The translations under genes were made by a program, and so were the position numbers. A model generated the notes under the pieces. It saw nothing but the letters and a program-made list of their open reading frames with translations, was not told the origin of the DNA and ran no database searches. Below, in pieces: positions 35,922-46,246 of a stretch of 64,000 nt of DNA. Position 1 is the first letter of the stretch; the number at the start of each line of letters is the position of its first letter. The DNA is from an uncultured Paracoccaceae bacterium (GTDB lineage Bacteria > Pseudomonadota > Alphaproteobacteria > Rhodobacterales > Rhodobacteraceae), in NCBI GenBank assembly GCA_937146765.1, contig CAKZRP010000037.1:62001-126000 (forward strand), in the 5' to 3' direction.

Positions 35922-36824
35922 TTAGAGCGAGGCCTGATAGATCTTGTCGATATTGGAGCCGAGGGCGGCGTTGTATTCCGCGTCGGACATCGCCACGTTC
36001 AGCCCCTCGGTCAGGGCGCGGCTGAAGGAGGCGATCATCTTGCTGTTCTTTGCGAGGCGCGCGCAGGCGTCATCGGTGCTATAGCCGCCGGAGAGCGCCA
36101 CTACGCGCACCACCGCCGGGTGGTCGGCGAGGCTGTCATAGAGACCGGCTTCATTCGGAATGGTCAGCTTCAGCGCCACCTTGGTGCCTTCGGGCAGGGC
36201 GTCGAGATGGTCTGCGATGACAGCCTTCAGCAGCGCCTCGGCTTCGGATTTGGTGCTGGAGTGGATATCCACTTCGGGCTCGATGATCGGCACCAGGCCC
36301 GCCTTGGCGATCTGCAGGCCGATCTCGAACTGCTGCGCGACAACCGCTTTGATCCCGGCTTCATTGGCCTCTTTCACCACCGAGCGCATCTTGGTGCCGA
36401 AAACCCCGGCGGCGACCGCGCGGGTCAGCAGTGCGTCAAGCTCCGGCATCGCCTTCATCAGCTGCACGCCGTCGGTTTCGTCCGCGAGACCCTTGTCGAC
36501 CTTGAGGAAGGGCACCACGCCGCAGTTTTCCCAGAGGTAGGTCGGGACCGGAATGCCGTCGATGGCATTGTCCATTGTCTTTTCAAACAGGATGGCGCCG
36601 AGGATCTTGTCGCTGTTGAAATCCGGTGCGGTGATGATGCGGGCGCGCATCTTCTGGATCTCGCCAAACATTTCTTCGTCGTTGGAATAGGCGTCTTCCA
36701 TCACGCCGTAGAGCGCAAGCGCCTTGGGGGTGGAGCCACCGGACTGGTCCAGCGCGGCGATGAAGCCTTTGCCGTTTGCGATGCGGTCGAACTGTTGCTC
36801 ACGGGTTGCGGTCTCTGTTGCCAT
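35922..36824 (-). CDS. Class I fructose-bisphosphate aldolase
   Basis: A 300-residue Schiff-base aldolase cleaving fructose-1,6-bisphosphate in glycolysis and gluconeogenesis. AALDQSGGSTPKAL near the N-terminus and the Schiff-base lysine in VALKLTIPNEAGLY are the bacterial class I signature; LSGGYSTDDA forms the phosphate site. The ATG at 36824 is preceded by AAGGAGG at nine bases. Monocistronic with a strong terminator. Other glycolytic genes are not in the window. Confidence 0.93.
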   Translation of the reverse strand: MATETATREQQFDRIANGKGFIAALDQSGGSTPKALALYGVMEDAYSNDEEMFGEIQKMRARIITAPDFNSDKILGAILFEKTMDNAIDGIPVPTYLWENCGVVPFLKVDKGLADETDGVQLMKAMPELDALLTRAVAAGVFGTKMRSVVKEANEAGIKAVVAQQFEIGLQIAKAGLVPIIEPEVDIHSSTKSEAEALLKAVIADHLDALPEGTKVALKLTIPNEAGLYDSLADHPAVVRVVALSGGYSTDDACARLAKNSKMIASFSRALTEGLNVAMSDAEYNAALGSNIDKIYQASL

Positions 36825-37072
36825 GACGCGCGGCCTCCTTCGGAAAAGCACAAATGGGATCAATGCCCCTTCTATACTCTGGCCGGTCCCAGAAACAACA
36901 AATGCTTTCAGGTGGTTGCGCTAACGTCAGCGGAGTTTCACCGAAAGAAGGCCCTGCCGGTGTGTCGCGCCGCATTCACGGGCATCCTGTGTCGGCACGC
37001 TGGCGCGCCCGGGCTGTGCCGGATGCAGATTTGCCGGGACGGGATCTGCGGTCTTTGTGGTCGCAAGCCGGA

Positions 37073-37498
37073 TCAGGCCGCGGCGGTCGGGGCGGCGGCG
37101 ATGAAATGGCGCAGGGCCGAATGGGGGGCGCGTTTGGCGCGGGTCTGACCGGCGAGCCGCACGGTGTCGAACAGGACGGTTATGGTCATGTCACTGAATG
37201 ACAGGCTCCAGTAGCGCGCATCCATGGCGGCCCAGCGGGCGGCCTTTTCGCTGCCGCAGATCTCGGTGATGTTCCAGGCGGAGACCGGGTAGGGAGAGTC
37301 GGACAATTCATCCACATTCATCGGGTCGACCCGGAAATCCAGCACGTCGGAGAATTCGAGGATGGCAAGGCCTCCGCCCGAAATCGGGGCAACCTCGTAA
37401 CACAGGAGCAGCGTGTCTCCGTCGAAAAAGACAGCGGGAACCTCTTCGGTTCCGATCACGGGGAAATCCTCCCGCGGCTCTTTGCCGGTTTCTGGCAT
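37073..37498 (-). CDS. Hypothetical protein
   Basis: 141 residues, mostly beta and acidic in the first 110 (VPAVFFDGDTLLLCYEVAP, then ILEFSDVLDFRVDPMNVD), ending in a basic, Ala-rich tail. No signal peptide or membrane helix. GGAGA five bases ahead of the ATG supports the start. I do not recognise a family. It lies downstream of pyrG on the same strand beyond a long hairpin, so it may have its own promoter. Confidence 0.65.
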   Translation of the reverse strand: MPETGKEPREDFPVIGTEEVPAVFFDGDTLLLCYEVAPISGGGLAILEFSDVLDFRVDPMNVDELSDSPYPVSAWNITEICGSEKAARWAAMDARYWSLSFSDMTITVLFDTVRLAGQTRAKRAPHSALRHFIAAAPTAAA

Positions 37499-37601
37499 CT
37501 CGGTCTCCGACGGCCATTCGGGCCGCGTTCTGGGTCGTCACTTCGACTCAGGACCATAAGGGAAATCACCTTCCAAAATGCTAACGCGCTGCTTACCAAG
37601 A

Positions 37602-37638
37602 CAAGACAGGCGCGCCTGTATGAGGCGCGCCTGTCTTG
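37602..37638. terminator. Perfect 15-base inverted repeat downstream of pyrG
   Basis: CAAGACAGGCGCGCC (37602-37616) faces GGCGCGCCTGTCTTG (37624-37638) across seven bases. It is 31 bases past the pyrG stop. T-rich sequence follows on the plus strand (CTTTTAGATTT) but not on the pyrG transcript side, so it may act as a transcript-end stabiliser or block reading from the other strand. Confidence 0.7.
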
Positions 37639-37669
37639 CTTTTAGATTTGGTTTCAGAGCGTTGCGGGG

Positions 37670-39313
<1,644 letters not shown>

Positions 39314-39494
39314 GTTTTCGGCTGCCCCCGTGAGATCGTGTCAGGTCAAATCGGTTCAGTTCAACCCGAGAAACAGCGCCATATAAGACCCTGCACCCAA
39401 GTCGATTTGCTGCCCGGCGAATGATTTGGACATAGCCCAAAAAACCGCAGCACCACGGGACTTCACAACTAGCAGATTCGCATAGAATGCGCAA

Positions 39495-39523
39495 GGGAAC
39501 CGCAAGATGCTGTTACGGTTCCC
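39495..39523 (-). terminator. Hairpin between secG and pyrG
   Basis: Eight-base arms GGGAACCG (39495-39502) and CGGTTCCC (39516-39523), 25 bases past the secG stop, followed by TTGCGCATTC on the minus strand. A weak terminator or attenuator, which would partly separate pyrG from secG. Confidence 0.5.
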
Positions 39524-39547
39524 GGTAGTTTATCTAAGTTTTGTAGG

Positions 39548-39910
39548 TTAGTCGGCGCTCGGCACCAGCGGCGCATTCTCGTCCGCGCTTGGCGGCAGAA
39601 GATCGCTGCCCAGGGGCGAGGTCGGCGCGGCGGGGGTGCCCTCGCCGGAGGGGGCTGTCAGGCTGTCGGTGATCGAGGAGCCTGCGGATTTTTCCGCAGC
39701 CAGGATGGTCAGGGTGATCGAGGTGGCGATGAAGGCGGCCGCCAGGACCCAGGTGATCTTGCTCAGCGCAGTGGCCACGCCACGGCCGGTCATTGCACCG
39801 GCACCGCCGCCACCCATGCCAAGGCCGCCGCCTTCGGACCGTTGCAGAAGAACAACGGCAATGAGGCCGAGCGCCAGAAGAAGATGGATGATGAGAACGA
39901 CGTTTTCCAT
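39548..39910 (-). CDS. secG: Preprotein translocase subunit SecG
   Basis: 120 residues with two membrane helices: residues about 2-20 (ENVVLIIHLLLALGLIAVVL) and 50-70. Between them is the family loop LLQRSEGGGLGMGGG. The C-terminal tail of about 45 residues is Pro/Ala/Ser-rich, as in other alphaproteobacteria. SecG assists SecYE in protein export. ATG 39910 fits the family N-terminus; the longer open frame does not. Confidence 0.93.
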   Translation of the reverse strand: MENVVLIIHLLLALGLIAVVLLQRSEGGGLGMGGGGAGAMTGRGVATALSKITWVLAAAFIATSITLTILAAEKSAGSSITDSLTAPSGEGTPAAPTSPLGSDLLPPSADENAPLVPSAD

Positions 39911-40147
39911 GGGACCCTGCGGCTGTTGGCTGAGTATCGGGCGGTACATAGGCAAGATTGCCGGTCGGGGCAAGGCCAGAGTTCCGGCACCGTCGTCGCG
40001 TCGCCGTTAACGGGTTTTGGGCGCGTCCCGGGGGCGGGCTGAACGCCTCTTGGCATGTAACAGCGCTGCGACGAGATTCCGGTTTCCTCGCCGGTCCAGC
40101 CTCGTTATACGGGGCGTCGGATTCAACCAGCATACAAAGGACCTGAG

Positions 40148-41443
40148 ATGGCCAATGTCGTGGTAGTCGGCGCCCAGTGGGGCGATGAGGGTAAAGGCAA
40201 GATCGTTGACTGGCTCAGCGAACGCGCCGATGTGATCGCGCGGTTTCAGGGCGGTCACAATGCGGGCCACACTCTGGTCATCGACGGCAAGGTCTACAAG
40301 CTGCACGCTCTGCCCTCGGGCGTGGTGCGCGGTGGCAAACTCTCGGTGATCGGCAACGGGGTTGTGCTCGACCCCTGGCACCTGATGAAAGAGATCGAGA
40401 CCGTGCGGGCGCAGGGGGTGGAGATTTCCCCCGAGACGCTGATGATCGCGGAAAACACGCCGCTGATCCTGCCGTTCCACGGCGAACTCGACCGCGCGCG
40501 CGAAGAGGCGGCCTCCAAGGGCACCAAGATCGGCACCACTGGTCGCGGCATCGGCCCGGCCTATGAGGACAAGGTGGGTCGTCGCGCGATCCGCGTGGCC
40601 GATCTTTCTGATGATGCAACCCTGGAAGCTCGGGTGGACCGCGCGCTGCAGCATCACGATCCGCTGCGCAAGGGTCTCGGCGTTGAGCCGATCGACCGCG
40701 ACGCGCTGATCGCCCAGCTGAAAGAGATTGCCAGCCAAGTCCTGCCCTTCGCGGCCCCGGTCTGGAAGGTGATGAACGAAAAGCGCAAGGCCGGCAAACG
40801 CATCCTGTTTGAAGGCGCTCAGGGCGCGCTTTTGGACATCGACTTTGGCACCTATCCCTTTGTGACCTCCTCGAATGTGATCGCAGGTCAGGCCGCGACG
40901 GGTGTCGGTATCGGCCCCAATGCCATCGACTATGTGCTTGGCATCGTGAAAGCCTATACCACACGCGTTGGCGAAGGCCCGTTCCCGACCGAGCTTCTGG
41001 ATGACGATGGCGAGCGTCTCGGCACCCGCGGTCATGAGTTCGGCACCACCACCGGCCGCAAACGCCGCTGTGGCTGGTTCGATGCTTGCCTCGTGCGCCA
41101 GACCTGCGCGACCTCCGGCATCACCGGCATCTCGCTGACCAAGCTCGACGTGCTCGACGGCTTCGAGACGCTGAAGATCTGCGTCGGCTATGAGCTCGAC
41201 GGCGAGCGTCTGGACTATCTGCCCTTTGCGGCAGACCAGCAGGCCCGCTGCACGCCGATCTATGAGGAAATGGAAGGCTGGTCCGAGTCGACGGAAGGTG
41301 CGCGCTCCTGGGCGGATCTGCCCGCGAATGCGATCAAATACGTGCGCCGCGTCGAAGAGCTGATCGACTGCCCGGTGGCGCTCCTGTCCACAAGCCCGGA
41401 GCGGGAAGACACGATCCTCGTGACCGACCCGTTTGCGGACTGA
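40148..41443 (+). CDS. purA: Adenylosuccinate synthetase
   Basis: A 431-residue enzyme making adenylosuccinate from IMP and aspartate with GTP, the committed step to AMP. Catalytic loop WGDEGKGK is at residues 12-19, with HNAGHTL, the IMP loop [13 protein letters not shown] and [14 protein letters not shown]. Full length. The stop overlaps the start of the DUF2842 gene by one base (TGATGG), so the two are translationally coupled. Confidence 0.98.
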   Translation: MANVVVVGAQWGDEGKGKIVDWLSERADVIARFQGGHNAGHTLVIDGKVYKLHALPSGVVRGGKLSVIGNGVVLDPWHLMKEIETVRAQGVEISPETLMIAENTPLILPFHGELDRAREEAASKGTKIGTTGRGIGPAYEDKVGRRAIRVADLSDDATLEARVDRALQHHDPLRKGLGVEPIDRDALIAQLKEIASQVLPFAAPVWKVMNEKRKAGKRILFEGAQGALLDIDFGTYPFVTSSNVIAGQAATGVGIGPNAIDYVLGIVKAYTTRVGEGPFPTELLDDDGERLGTRGHEFGTTTGRKRRCGWFDACLVRQTCATSGITGISLTKLDVLDGFETLKICVGYELDGERLDYLPFAADQQARCTPIYEEMEGWSESTEGARSWADLPANAIKYVRRVEELIDCPVALLSTSPEREDTILVTDPFAD

Positions 41444-41691
41444 TGGCGAAGGCTGGCCTCAGCTATCGCGCGCGCCGGTTCTGGGCGCTGGTGGTCCTCC
41501 TGGTCTGGATGCCGCTCTACATCGTCCTGGCGGTCAGCGTGATGAGCCTTCTGGTGGGGCGGCTTCCGGCCTGGGTTGAGGTGCCGATCTATGTGGTTCT
41601 CGGCGTGGCCTGGGTGCTGCCCTTCAAGTTCGTCTTCAAGGGGGTCGGCAAGGAAGACCCGGATGCATTGCACGACGAGCATCCGCGCTGA
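41443..41691 (+). CDS. DUF2842 small membrane protein
   Basis: 82 residues, two helices at about 12-36 (FWALVVLLVWMPLYIVLAVSV) and 44-66, with the DUF2842 ending WVLPFKFVFKGVGKEDP. Function is unknown; the gene accompanies purA in many Rhodobacteraceae. Its ATG overlaps the purA stop, which points to coupled translation. Confidence 0.88.
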   Translation: MAKAGLSYRARRFWALVVLLVWMPLYIVLAVSVMSLLVGRLPAWVEVPIYVVLGVAWVLPFKFVFKGVGKEDPDALHDEHPR

Positions 41692-41796
41692 GGTGCTGAG
41701 ACATCGCGTCCGTCGGCTTCCGCAGGCGCATGATCACAAAGGAAAACGCCGCTCCCGATGGGGCGGCGTTTGCTGTTTCTGGGGCTGGACGCGGAC

Positions 41797-44241
41797 TTAG
41801 CCCGCGGCGCGGTTGCCGGGGCGGAAGCCGATCTGGGAGGAGACGGAGAAGCGCCCGTTCGAAGCTTTCTTCAGCTTGCCCTCGCGCAGCAGAAGGCCAA
41901 AGGAGCGCAGGCTGTCCTCGCGATTGAACCCTTCCTGCCCATCCAGCATCCGCACCTTGTTGATGAGCTGCGGGCGCGAAAAACTCTCGCGACCTTCCAC
42001 AAAACACATGTAGGAGGCCGCCGCCTCCAGCAATTCGTTGAGCTCCACCGCCCCCTTGTCGCGGGCGTAGGCGGCAAAGGCGCCATCTTCGACACGTGTG
42101 GCCGGTTCTGCCTCCTCGGTGTCGAGAAGCGCGCTGGACACCCGGCGCGGCCGCACCGGCGCGGTGCTGTCTGCGTCCGGTTCCACCGCCTTGGCCGGAG
42201 GGGTCGGGTAAGGGGATTCGCTTGGGCGGTCCATGGCGGGCCGAACCTGCGGCTCCTCACGTTGCAATCGCAGTGGCTGGGCGGTTACCGGCTTGTCTTG
42301 GGTCGACGACAGGTCGCTTGGGGCGTCGATGCGCTGTTCGGCGACCAGTTGAAGCGGAGCCGCCCGTGCGCCGCTGGCGAGGCGCGCGGCGCTGCCAGCT
42401 TCCTGCGCCGCGCGCGGCATTGCGCTGTGCGGGCGCACCACACTGGCCAGATCGTCGCGATAGGCGCGGGCCCGAGCCTCGCGCCGGGCTTCGTCGTCAC
42501 GCCCGGAATCCGCTTGTGCCGCCGCGACCGCAGCCCGCAACTGGTTGTAGGTCTCACGCGAAGCCGTCGCCTCTTCAGCGCTGAGCCGGTGGTTGGCGGC
42601 CGCGATCAGGCGCGAGACATCGCCTTCGCCGGTAGGGGCTGCTGGGGATGCGGGATCAGACCGCAGGGCCCTGTCTTCGGCGCGCGCGGCGGGGGGGGCG
42701 AGAGGAGCCTCGGCATCATCCTTGTGATGCGAGGCTTCCGGCATCACCTCGTCTTCTTCCGCGCTCGTATCTTCGTCGTCTGTCTCATCCTCAGCGGTGT
42801 CGGCCGCGCCTGCGCTGGCGGCAAGTAGGTCTGCTTCCACTGCTGCCAGTTCTGCCATCAGATCGTCTTCGTCCTCGTCGGAGAGGCTGGATTCGATGGG
42901 AGCACTGGAGCCGACCGACTTGGTCGGAGACTCATCGCCCCTTCCTTCTTCTGCGGGCAGGGGCGTGGCCTCAGCGGCCTCTTCGGCGGTGGCGTCAATC
43001 AGGCTTGCATCTGCCTGCGCGCGCTTCACGCGGATGATCCGACCGCGTACGGGGCGCCGCGGCACCACCGGTTCGGACGTCTCTTGCTCTTCGGCGGCTG
43101 GCTTTTGCTCTGGCTTGGCGGCCCTTTGACCAGCGACCTCTACCGCCGATTCATCCCGCGCCATCTCGGTGGGCTCACTCTCCACCGCTTCGGCGGCCGC
43201 GGTGACATGCTCCGCTTCGGGTGTTTCCTCGGAGCCGTCCGTTTCGTTTGCCTCACCCGAGCGCGTCAGGTTCAGCCGGTCGAGAATGGCGCTGATCGAA
43301 TCCTCACCTGCCGACTCCTCCGTGTCGAGATCAGCCACGGAATTGGATGTCGCGAGGGTGTCCGCTTCATCCTCTGTCTCGGCCTCGATCGACAGATTAC
43401 TCAACGCTTCGTCGAGCGCGGCGTGGTCTTCGATTTCCAGGCCTTCTGCATGTTCGTCTTCGGTAAAATCCGCATCGTCCTCGACCGGAGCCTTTTCAAC
43501 GACAGCCCGAATGCGCTGCAATTTGGCGGCAATACTGTCAGAGGAGGGCTGGATGTCCGGGGCCGAGGTGGGGGCGCGGAGCGGGGCAGCCATCATGTCT
43601 TCGGCAGGGATCGTGGCGCTGTGCAGGAGTTCCCCGGTTGCCGCGGGGGCCGGCTCTGCCGGAGTGAGGGTGGTATTCACGCCCCAGAGCACGGCCTCCT
43701 GATCGGCATGATCTGCTGCGTTGGATTCGTCCGACGACCAGTCCACCGGCGATCCGCTGCGGTGTTCTGCCTGACGTGCCATGCTCTCGGTCGTCGCGGC
43801 TGCTTCCGCAAAGGGGGCGGTGGGCACCGGATTCGCCGGTGCCTCGGACCCGGGTTCCGCAGCAGCAGTCGGTGCAGGGGCCGCGGACTGGGAGGCGGCG
43901 GACTGGGAGGCGGCGGGTTGAGTGGTGGCGGCCAGTTGGGTCGTTCCGGCGGGAGTGGCGGGCCCGACGGATTCGAGCGGGGCCGGGGCAGCGGCTCGCA
44001 GATGGATGCCATGTGCACCGCTGCGCGCCTCGACCTGGCGGGCGATTTCGCGCTGTGCAATGCGGGCCAGCATATCGGCATCGGGCTGAGGCGGTTCCGC
44101 ACCGAAGTAACGATCATCGGCAGCGAGATCGCGGAAGTACTCGGCAATGGCCTTCATGGTGCCAAAGGAATCCTCGAACCCCTCGAGCGTGCATGAAAAC
44201 GTTCCGTAAGATACGGTTAAAACTTTGTTATTTTGTACCAT
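41797..44241 (-). CDS. Large acidic protein with conserved-looking ends and disordered centre
   Basis: 814 residues. The N-terminus (residues 1-70: MVQNNKVLTVSYGTFSCTLE, then MKAIAEYFRDLAADDRYFGA) looks like a folded domain; relatives with nearly the same string occur across Rhodobacteraceae from memory. Residues about 80-700 are very rich in Glu, Ala, Asp, Pro and Ser with repeated acidic clusters, probably disordered. The last 90 residues (LNELLEAAASYMCFVEGRES, RPQLINKVRMLDG, LRSFGLLLREGKLKK) look like a winged-helix-like module. No enzyme motif. Function unknown; DNA or signalling scaffold are possibilities only. ATG 44241 has GAGGA 11 bases upstream. Confidence 0.75.
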   Translation of the reverse strand: MVQNNKVLTVSYGTFSCTLEGFEDSFGTMKAIAEYFRDLAADDRYFGAEPPQPDADMLARIAQREIARQVEARSGAHGIHLRAAAPAPLESVGPATPAGTTQLAATTQPAASQSAASQSAAPAPTAAAEPGSEAPANPVPTAPFAEAAATTESMARQAEHRSGSPVDWSSDESNAADHADQEAVLWGVNTTLTPAEPAPAATGELLHSATIPAEDMMAAPLRAPTSAPDIQPSSDSIAAKLQRIRAVVEKAPVEDDADFTEDEHAEGLEIEDHAALDEALSNLSIEAETEDEADTLATSNSVADLDTEESAGEDSISAILDRLNLTRSGEANETDGSEETPEAEHVTAAAEAVESEPTEMARDESAVEVAGQRAAKPEQKPAAEEQETSEPVVPRRPVRGRIIRVKRAQADASLIDATAEEAAEATPLPAEEGRGDESPTKSVGSSAPIESSLSDEDEDDLMAELAAVEADLLAASAGAADTAEDETDDEDTSAEEDEVMPEASHHKDDAEAPLAPPAARAEDRALRSDPASPAAPTGEGDVSRLIAAANHRLSAEEATASRETYNQLRAAVAAAQADSGRDDEARREARARAYRDDLASVVRPHSAMPRAAQEAGSAARLASGARAAPLQLVAEQRIDAPSDLSSTQDKPVTAQPLRLQREEPQVRPAMDRPSESPYPTPPAKAVEPDADSTAPVRPRRVSSALLDTEEAEPATRVEDGAFAAYARDKGAVELNELLEAAASYMCFVEGRESFSRPQLINKVRMLDGQEGFNREDSLRSFGLLLREGKLKKASNGRFSVSSQIGFRPGNRAAG

Positions 44242-44379
44242 CGGTCGGCTCGTCCTCAGCAAAGTCGCTCCGTTTACCCTATTCAGGCGCGGGTCAATTT
44301 CGGCCCCTATCTAAGCAATTGTTCGTATAATTTTGTGTTTACATTGTGGCTTGTTTCCAATTCTGCGAGATATCCGCAT

Positions 44380-45051
44380 ATGACAGAGAAGATTGTTCAC
44401 CATCAGGGCCCGGTCACGCTGATTGGCGGCGGGGAAATCACGCAAGCGGACCTGAAAGAGGCGCTCTTGCGGGCTCCCATGCTGGTTGCCGCCGACGGTG
44501 GCGCGGACCGCGCGCTGGCTCTCGGAGCTGAACCTAGCGCGGTTATCGGCGATTTCGACTCACTTTCCGCGGCGGCCCGGGCGGTGCTGGACCCCAGTAC
44601 ACTGCATCTGGTTGCGGAGCAGGAAACCACCGATTTCGACAAGGCGCTGCGGGCGATCTCGGCGCCGCTGGTGCTGGCGGTGGGGTTTCTGGGCAAGCGG
44701 CTTGACCACCAGCTTGCGGCCTTCAATGTGCTGGTGCAGCCCCATGGGGGCACATGCATCCTGATCGGCGCGCACGAATTGGTGGTTCACCTGACCCGCC
44801 CCCTGTGCCTCACTCTCGAGCCGGGGGCGGTGGTTTCCCTGTTTCCGCTGACCGAGGTGAGCGGGCGGTCCGAAGGGCTGGAGTGGCCGATCGACGGGCT
44901 GCACCTGTCGCCGATGAGGCGGATCGGCACCTCAAACCGGGCGACTGGCCCGGTGCGGATCGAAGTCGACGGGCCGGGGTTGTTGGCAATGTTACCGCGC
45001 AGCGCGCTGGATGACCTTATTCCGGCGATGCAGGCAGACCCGTCTCGCTAG
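44380..45051 (+). CDS. Thiamine pyrophosphokinase
   Basis: A 223-residue enzyme that converts thiamine to thiamine diphosphate using ATP. Family motifs: ADGGADRAL near the N-terminus, VIGDFDSL, TDFDKAL, and FLGKRLDHQLAAFNVL. Start 44380 (MTEKIVHHQGPV) is taken because the open frame upstream overlaps the divergent gene's promoter. The last 35 bases run opposite the end of the EamA gene on the other strand, an unusually long antisense overlap. No thi operon is nearby. Confidence 0.9.
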   Translation: MTEKIVHHQGPVTLIGGGEITQADLKEALLRAPMLVAADGGADRALALGAEPSAVIGDFDSLSAAARAVLDPSTLHLVAEQETTDFDKALRAISAPLVLAVGFLGKRLDHQLAAFNVLVQPHGGTCILIGAHELVVHLTRPLCLTLEPGAVVSLFPLTEVSGRSEGLEWPIDGLHLSPMRRIGTSNRATGPVRIEVDGPGLLAMLPRSALDDLIPAMQADPSR

Positions 45052-45991
45052 GCGCGGTTGCGGGGCGGCGGCTCATCTGCCGTTCGCGCATCACCGCATA
45101 AAGGCCCGCCACCATGGTCAGGGCGATGCCACAGGTGGCGATCAGGTCGGGGAGTTCGGCAAAGACCAGCCAGCCGACCAGCACTGCCACCGGGATCTCC
45201 AGATATTGCATCGAAGCCAGGGTGCTGGTGGGCGCATAGCGCAGCGACCAGGTCATCATCAGATGGGCAAGGGTGCCGAGCGCGCCGGCCAGGGCCAGAA
45301 GCCGCATTTCGGGCGCGGCGGGCAGGGTGACGGAGAGCTCGCGGATCGACAGTCCCTGGCCAAGTGCAAAGAGCGCCAGCATCAGCACCGAGGCAAGGGC
45401 GCCGGAGACGGCCTGGATGGCGATCGGGTCGGTATCGCGGGCGATCTGGCGGGTAACCAGCATGAAAAGCGCAAAGATCACCGCCACGGCCAGCGGCCAG
45501 AGCGCATTGAGGCCGACTTCGGCAAAACTGGGCTGGATCACCAGCAGAGTGCCGACAAAGCCGACGATACAAGCGAGGAGGCGACGCAGGCCGACATCTT
45601 CCTTCAGCACGTATTTGCCCAGGAGCAGCATGATGAAGGGCATGACAAAGGCGATGGCCACCGCATCCGCAAGCGGCAGGTAGCGCAGCGCCATGAACAT
45701 CGCGGTGATGCCCCCCATCTGCAATAGCGTGCGCAGCACGACCAGCGGCAGGATCTGCCGGGGCAGGCGCAGCGAGATGCCGAGGGCCAGTGCCACCGGT
45801 GCCAGCAGCAGGGCCTGGGCGGCAAAGCGGACAAAGACGATCTGCCCGACCGGAATGCGGGTGGACAAGAGCTTGGCCACGGCATCACCCAAGGGGATCA
45901 CCGCACAGAAGCCAAGCATCAGGGCGATGCCGAGAAGCGGGCGATCAGTGTCGTTGGCTGCGACGCGGGCGGGGGCGGAGGTCTCGGTCAT
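45017..45991 (-). CDS. EamA/DMT family membrane transporter
   Basis: A 324-residue protein with ten hydrophobic helices in two EamA repeats (GITAMFMALRYLPLADAVAI in the first, HLMMTWSLRYAPTSTLASMQ in the second). A polar N-terminus of about 18 residues precedes helix one. The substrate is unknown. Its 3' end overlaps the thiamine pyrophosphokinase coding region. It is not closely similar to the EamA genes at 695 or 60177 by eye. Confidence 0.87.
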   Translation of the reverse strand: MTETSAPARVAANDTDRPLLGIALMLGFCAVIPLGDAVAKLLSTRIPVGQIVFVRFAAQALLLAPVALALGISLRLPRQILPLVVLRTLLQMGGITAMFMALRYLPLADAVAIAFVMPFIMLLLGKYVLKEDVGLRRLLACIVGFVGTLLVIQPSFAEVGLNALWPLAVAVIFALFMLVTRQIARDTDPIAIQAVSGALASVLMLALFALGQGLSIRELSVTLPAAPEMRLLALAGALGTLAHLMMTWSLRYAPTSTLASMQYLEIPVAVLVGWLVFAELPDLIATCGIALTMVAGLYAVMRERQMSRRPATAPSETGLPASPE

Positions 45992-46107
45992 GGCGCGACG
46001 CTAGGCGGCGCTTTCCGCCTTGGCAAGTGGTGAAGATGTTCACGGTTCCTGTGTGGGATTGCATCGCCCTTCTGTGCACAGGGGCCAGTGAAGAGGAGCG
46101 GTTTCGC

Positions 46108-46231
46108 TTCGGGCTGTGCCCGAAACGACCGGCGCCGCGCGCGCCCCTGCGGGGCGCGCGCGGCGCCATCCCCAATCGGAGGGACCGCTTTTTTGAAAGC
46201 GGGTCAAACGGGCGGAAGCGCTCCCCGCCCG
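46108..46231. repeat. Cluster of four hairpins between sdaA and EamA gene
   Basis: Within 124 bases: TTCGGGC/GCCCGAA at 46108-46124; a perfect 17-base arm palindrome, 46131-46147 with 46151-46167 (GGCGCCGCGCGCGCCCC and its complement, loop TGC); CCGCTTT/AAAGCGG at 46185-46202; and CGGGCGG/CCGCCCG at 46209-46231. The last lies just past the sdaA stop and is probably its terminator. The 17-base stem is far beyond what a terminator needs, so this may be a dispersed palindromic repeat. Confidence 0.65.
46209..46231 (-). terminator. Probable terminator of sdaA
   Basis: Seven-base arms CGGGCGG and CCGCCCG with nine-base loop, 15 bases beyond the stop, followed by TTTG on the minus strand. Confidence 0.5.
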
Positions 46232-46246
46232 CGTTAGGGGGCGCCG

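Noticed and set aside
35443..35925. 160-residue open frame in the gap before the aldolase gene
   Set aside because: The frame is not the one that matches chemoreceptors; the region is better explained as a decayed MCP fragment in two other frames.
43084..44196. 370-residue plus-strand open frame opposite the large acidic protein
   Set aside because: Gly/Arg/Cys-rich antisense of an Ala/Glu-rich coding region.
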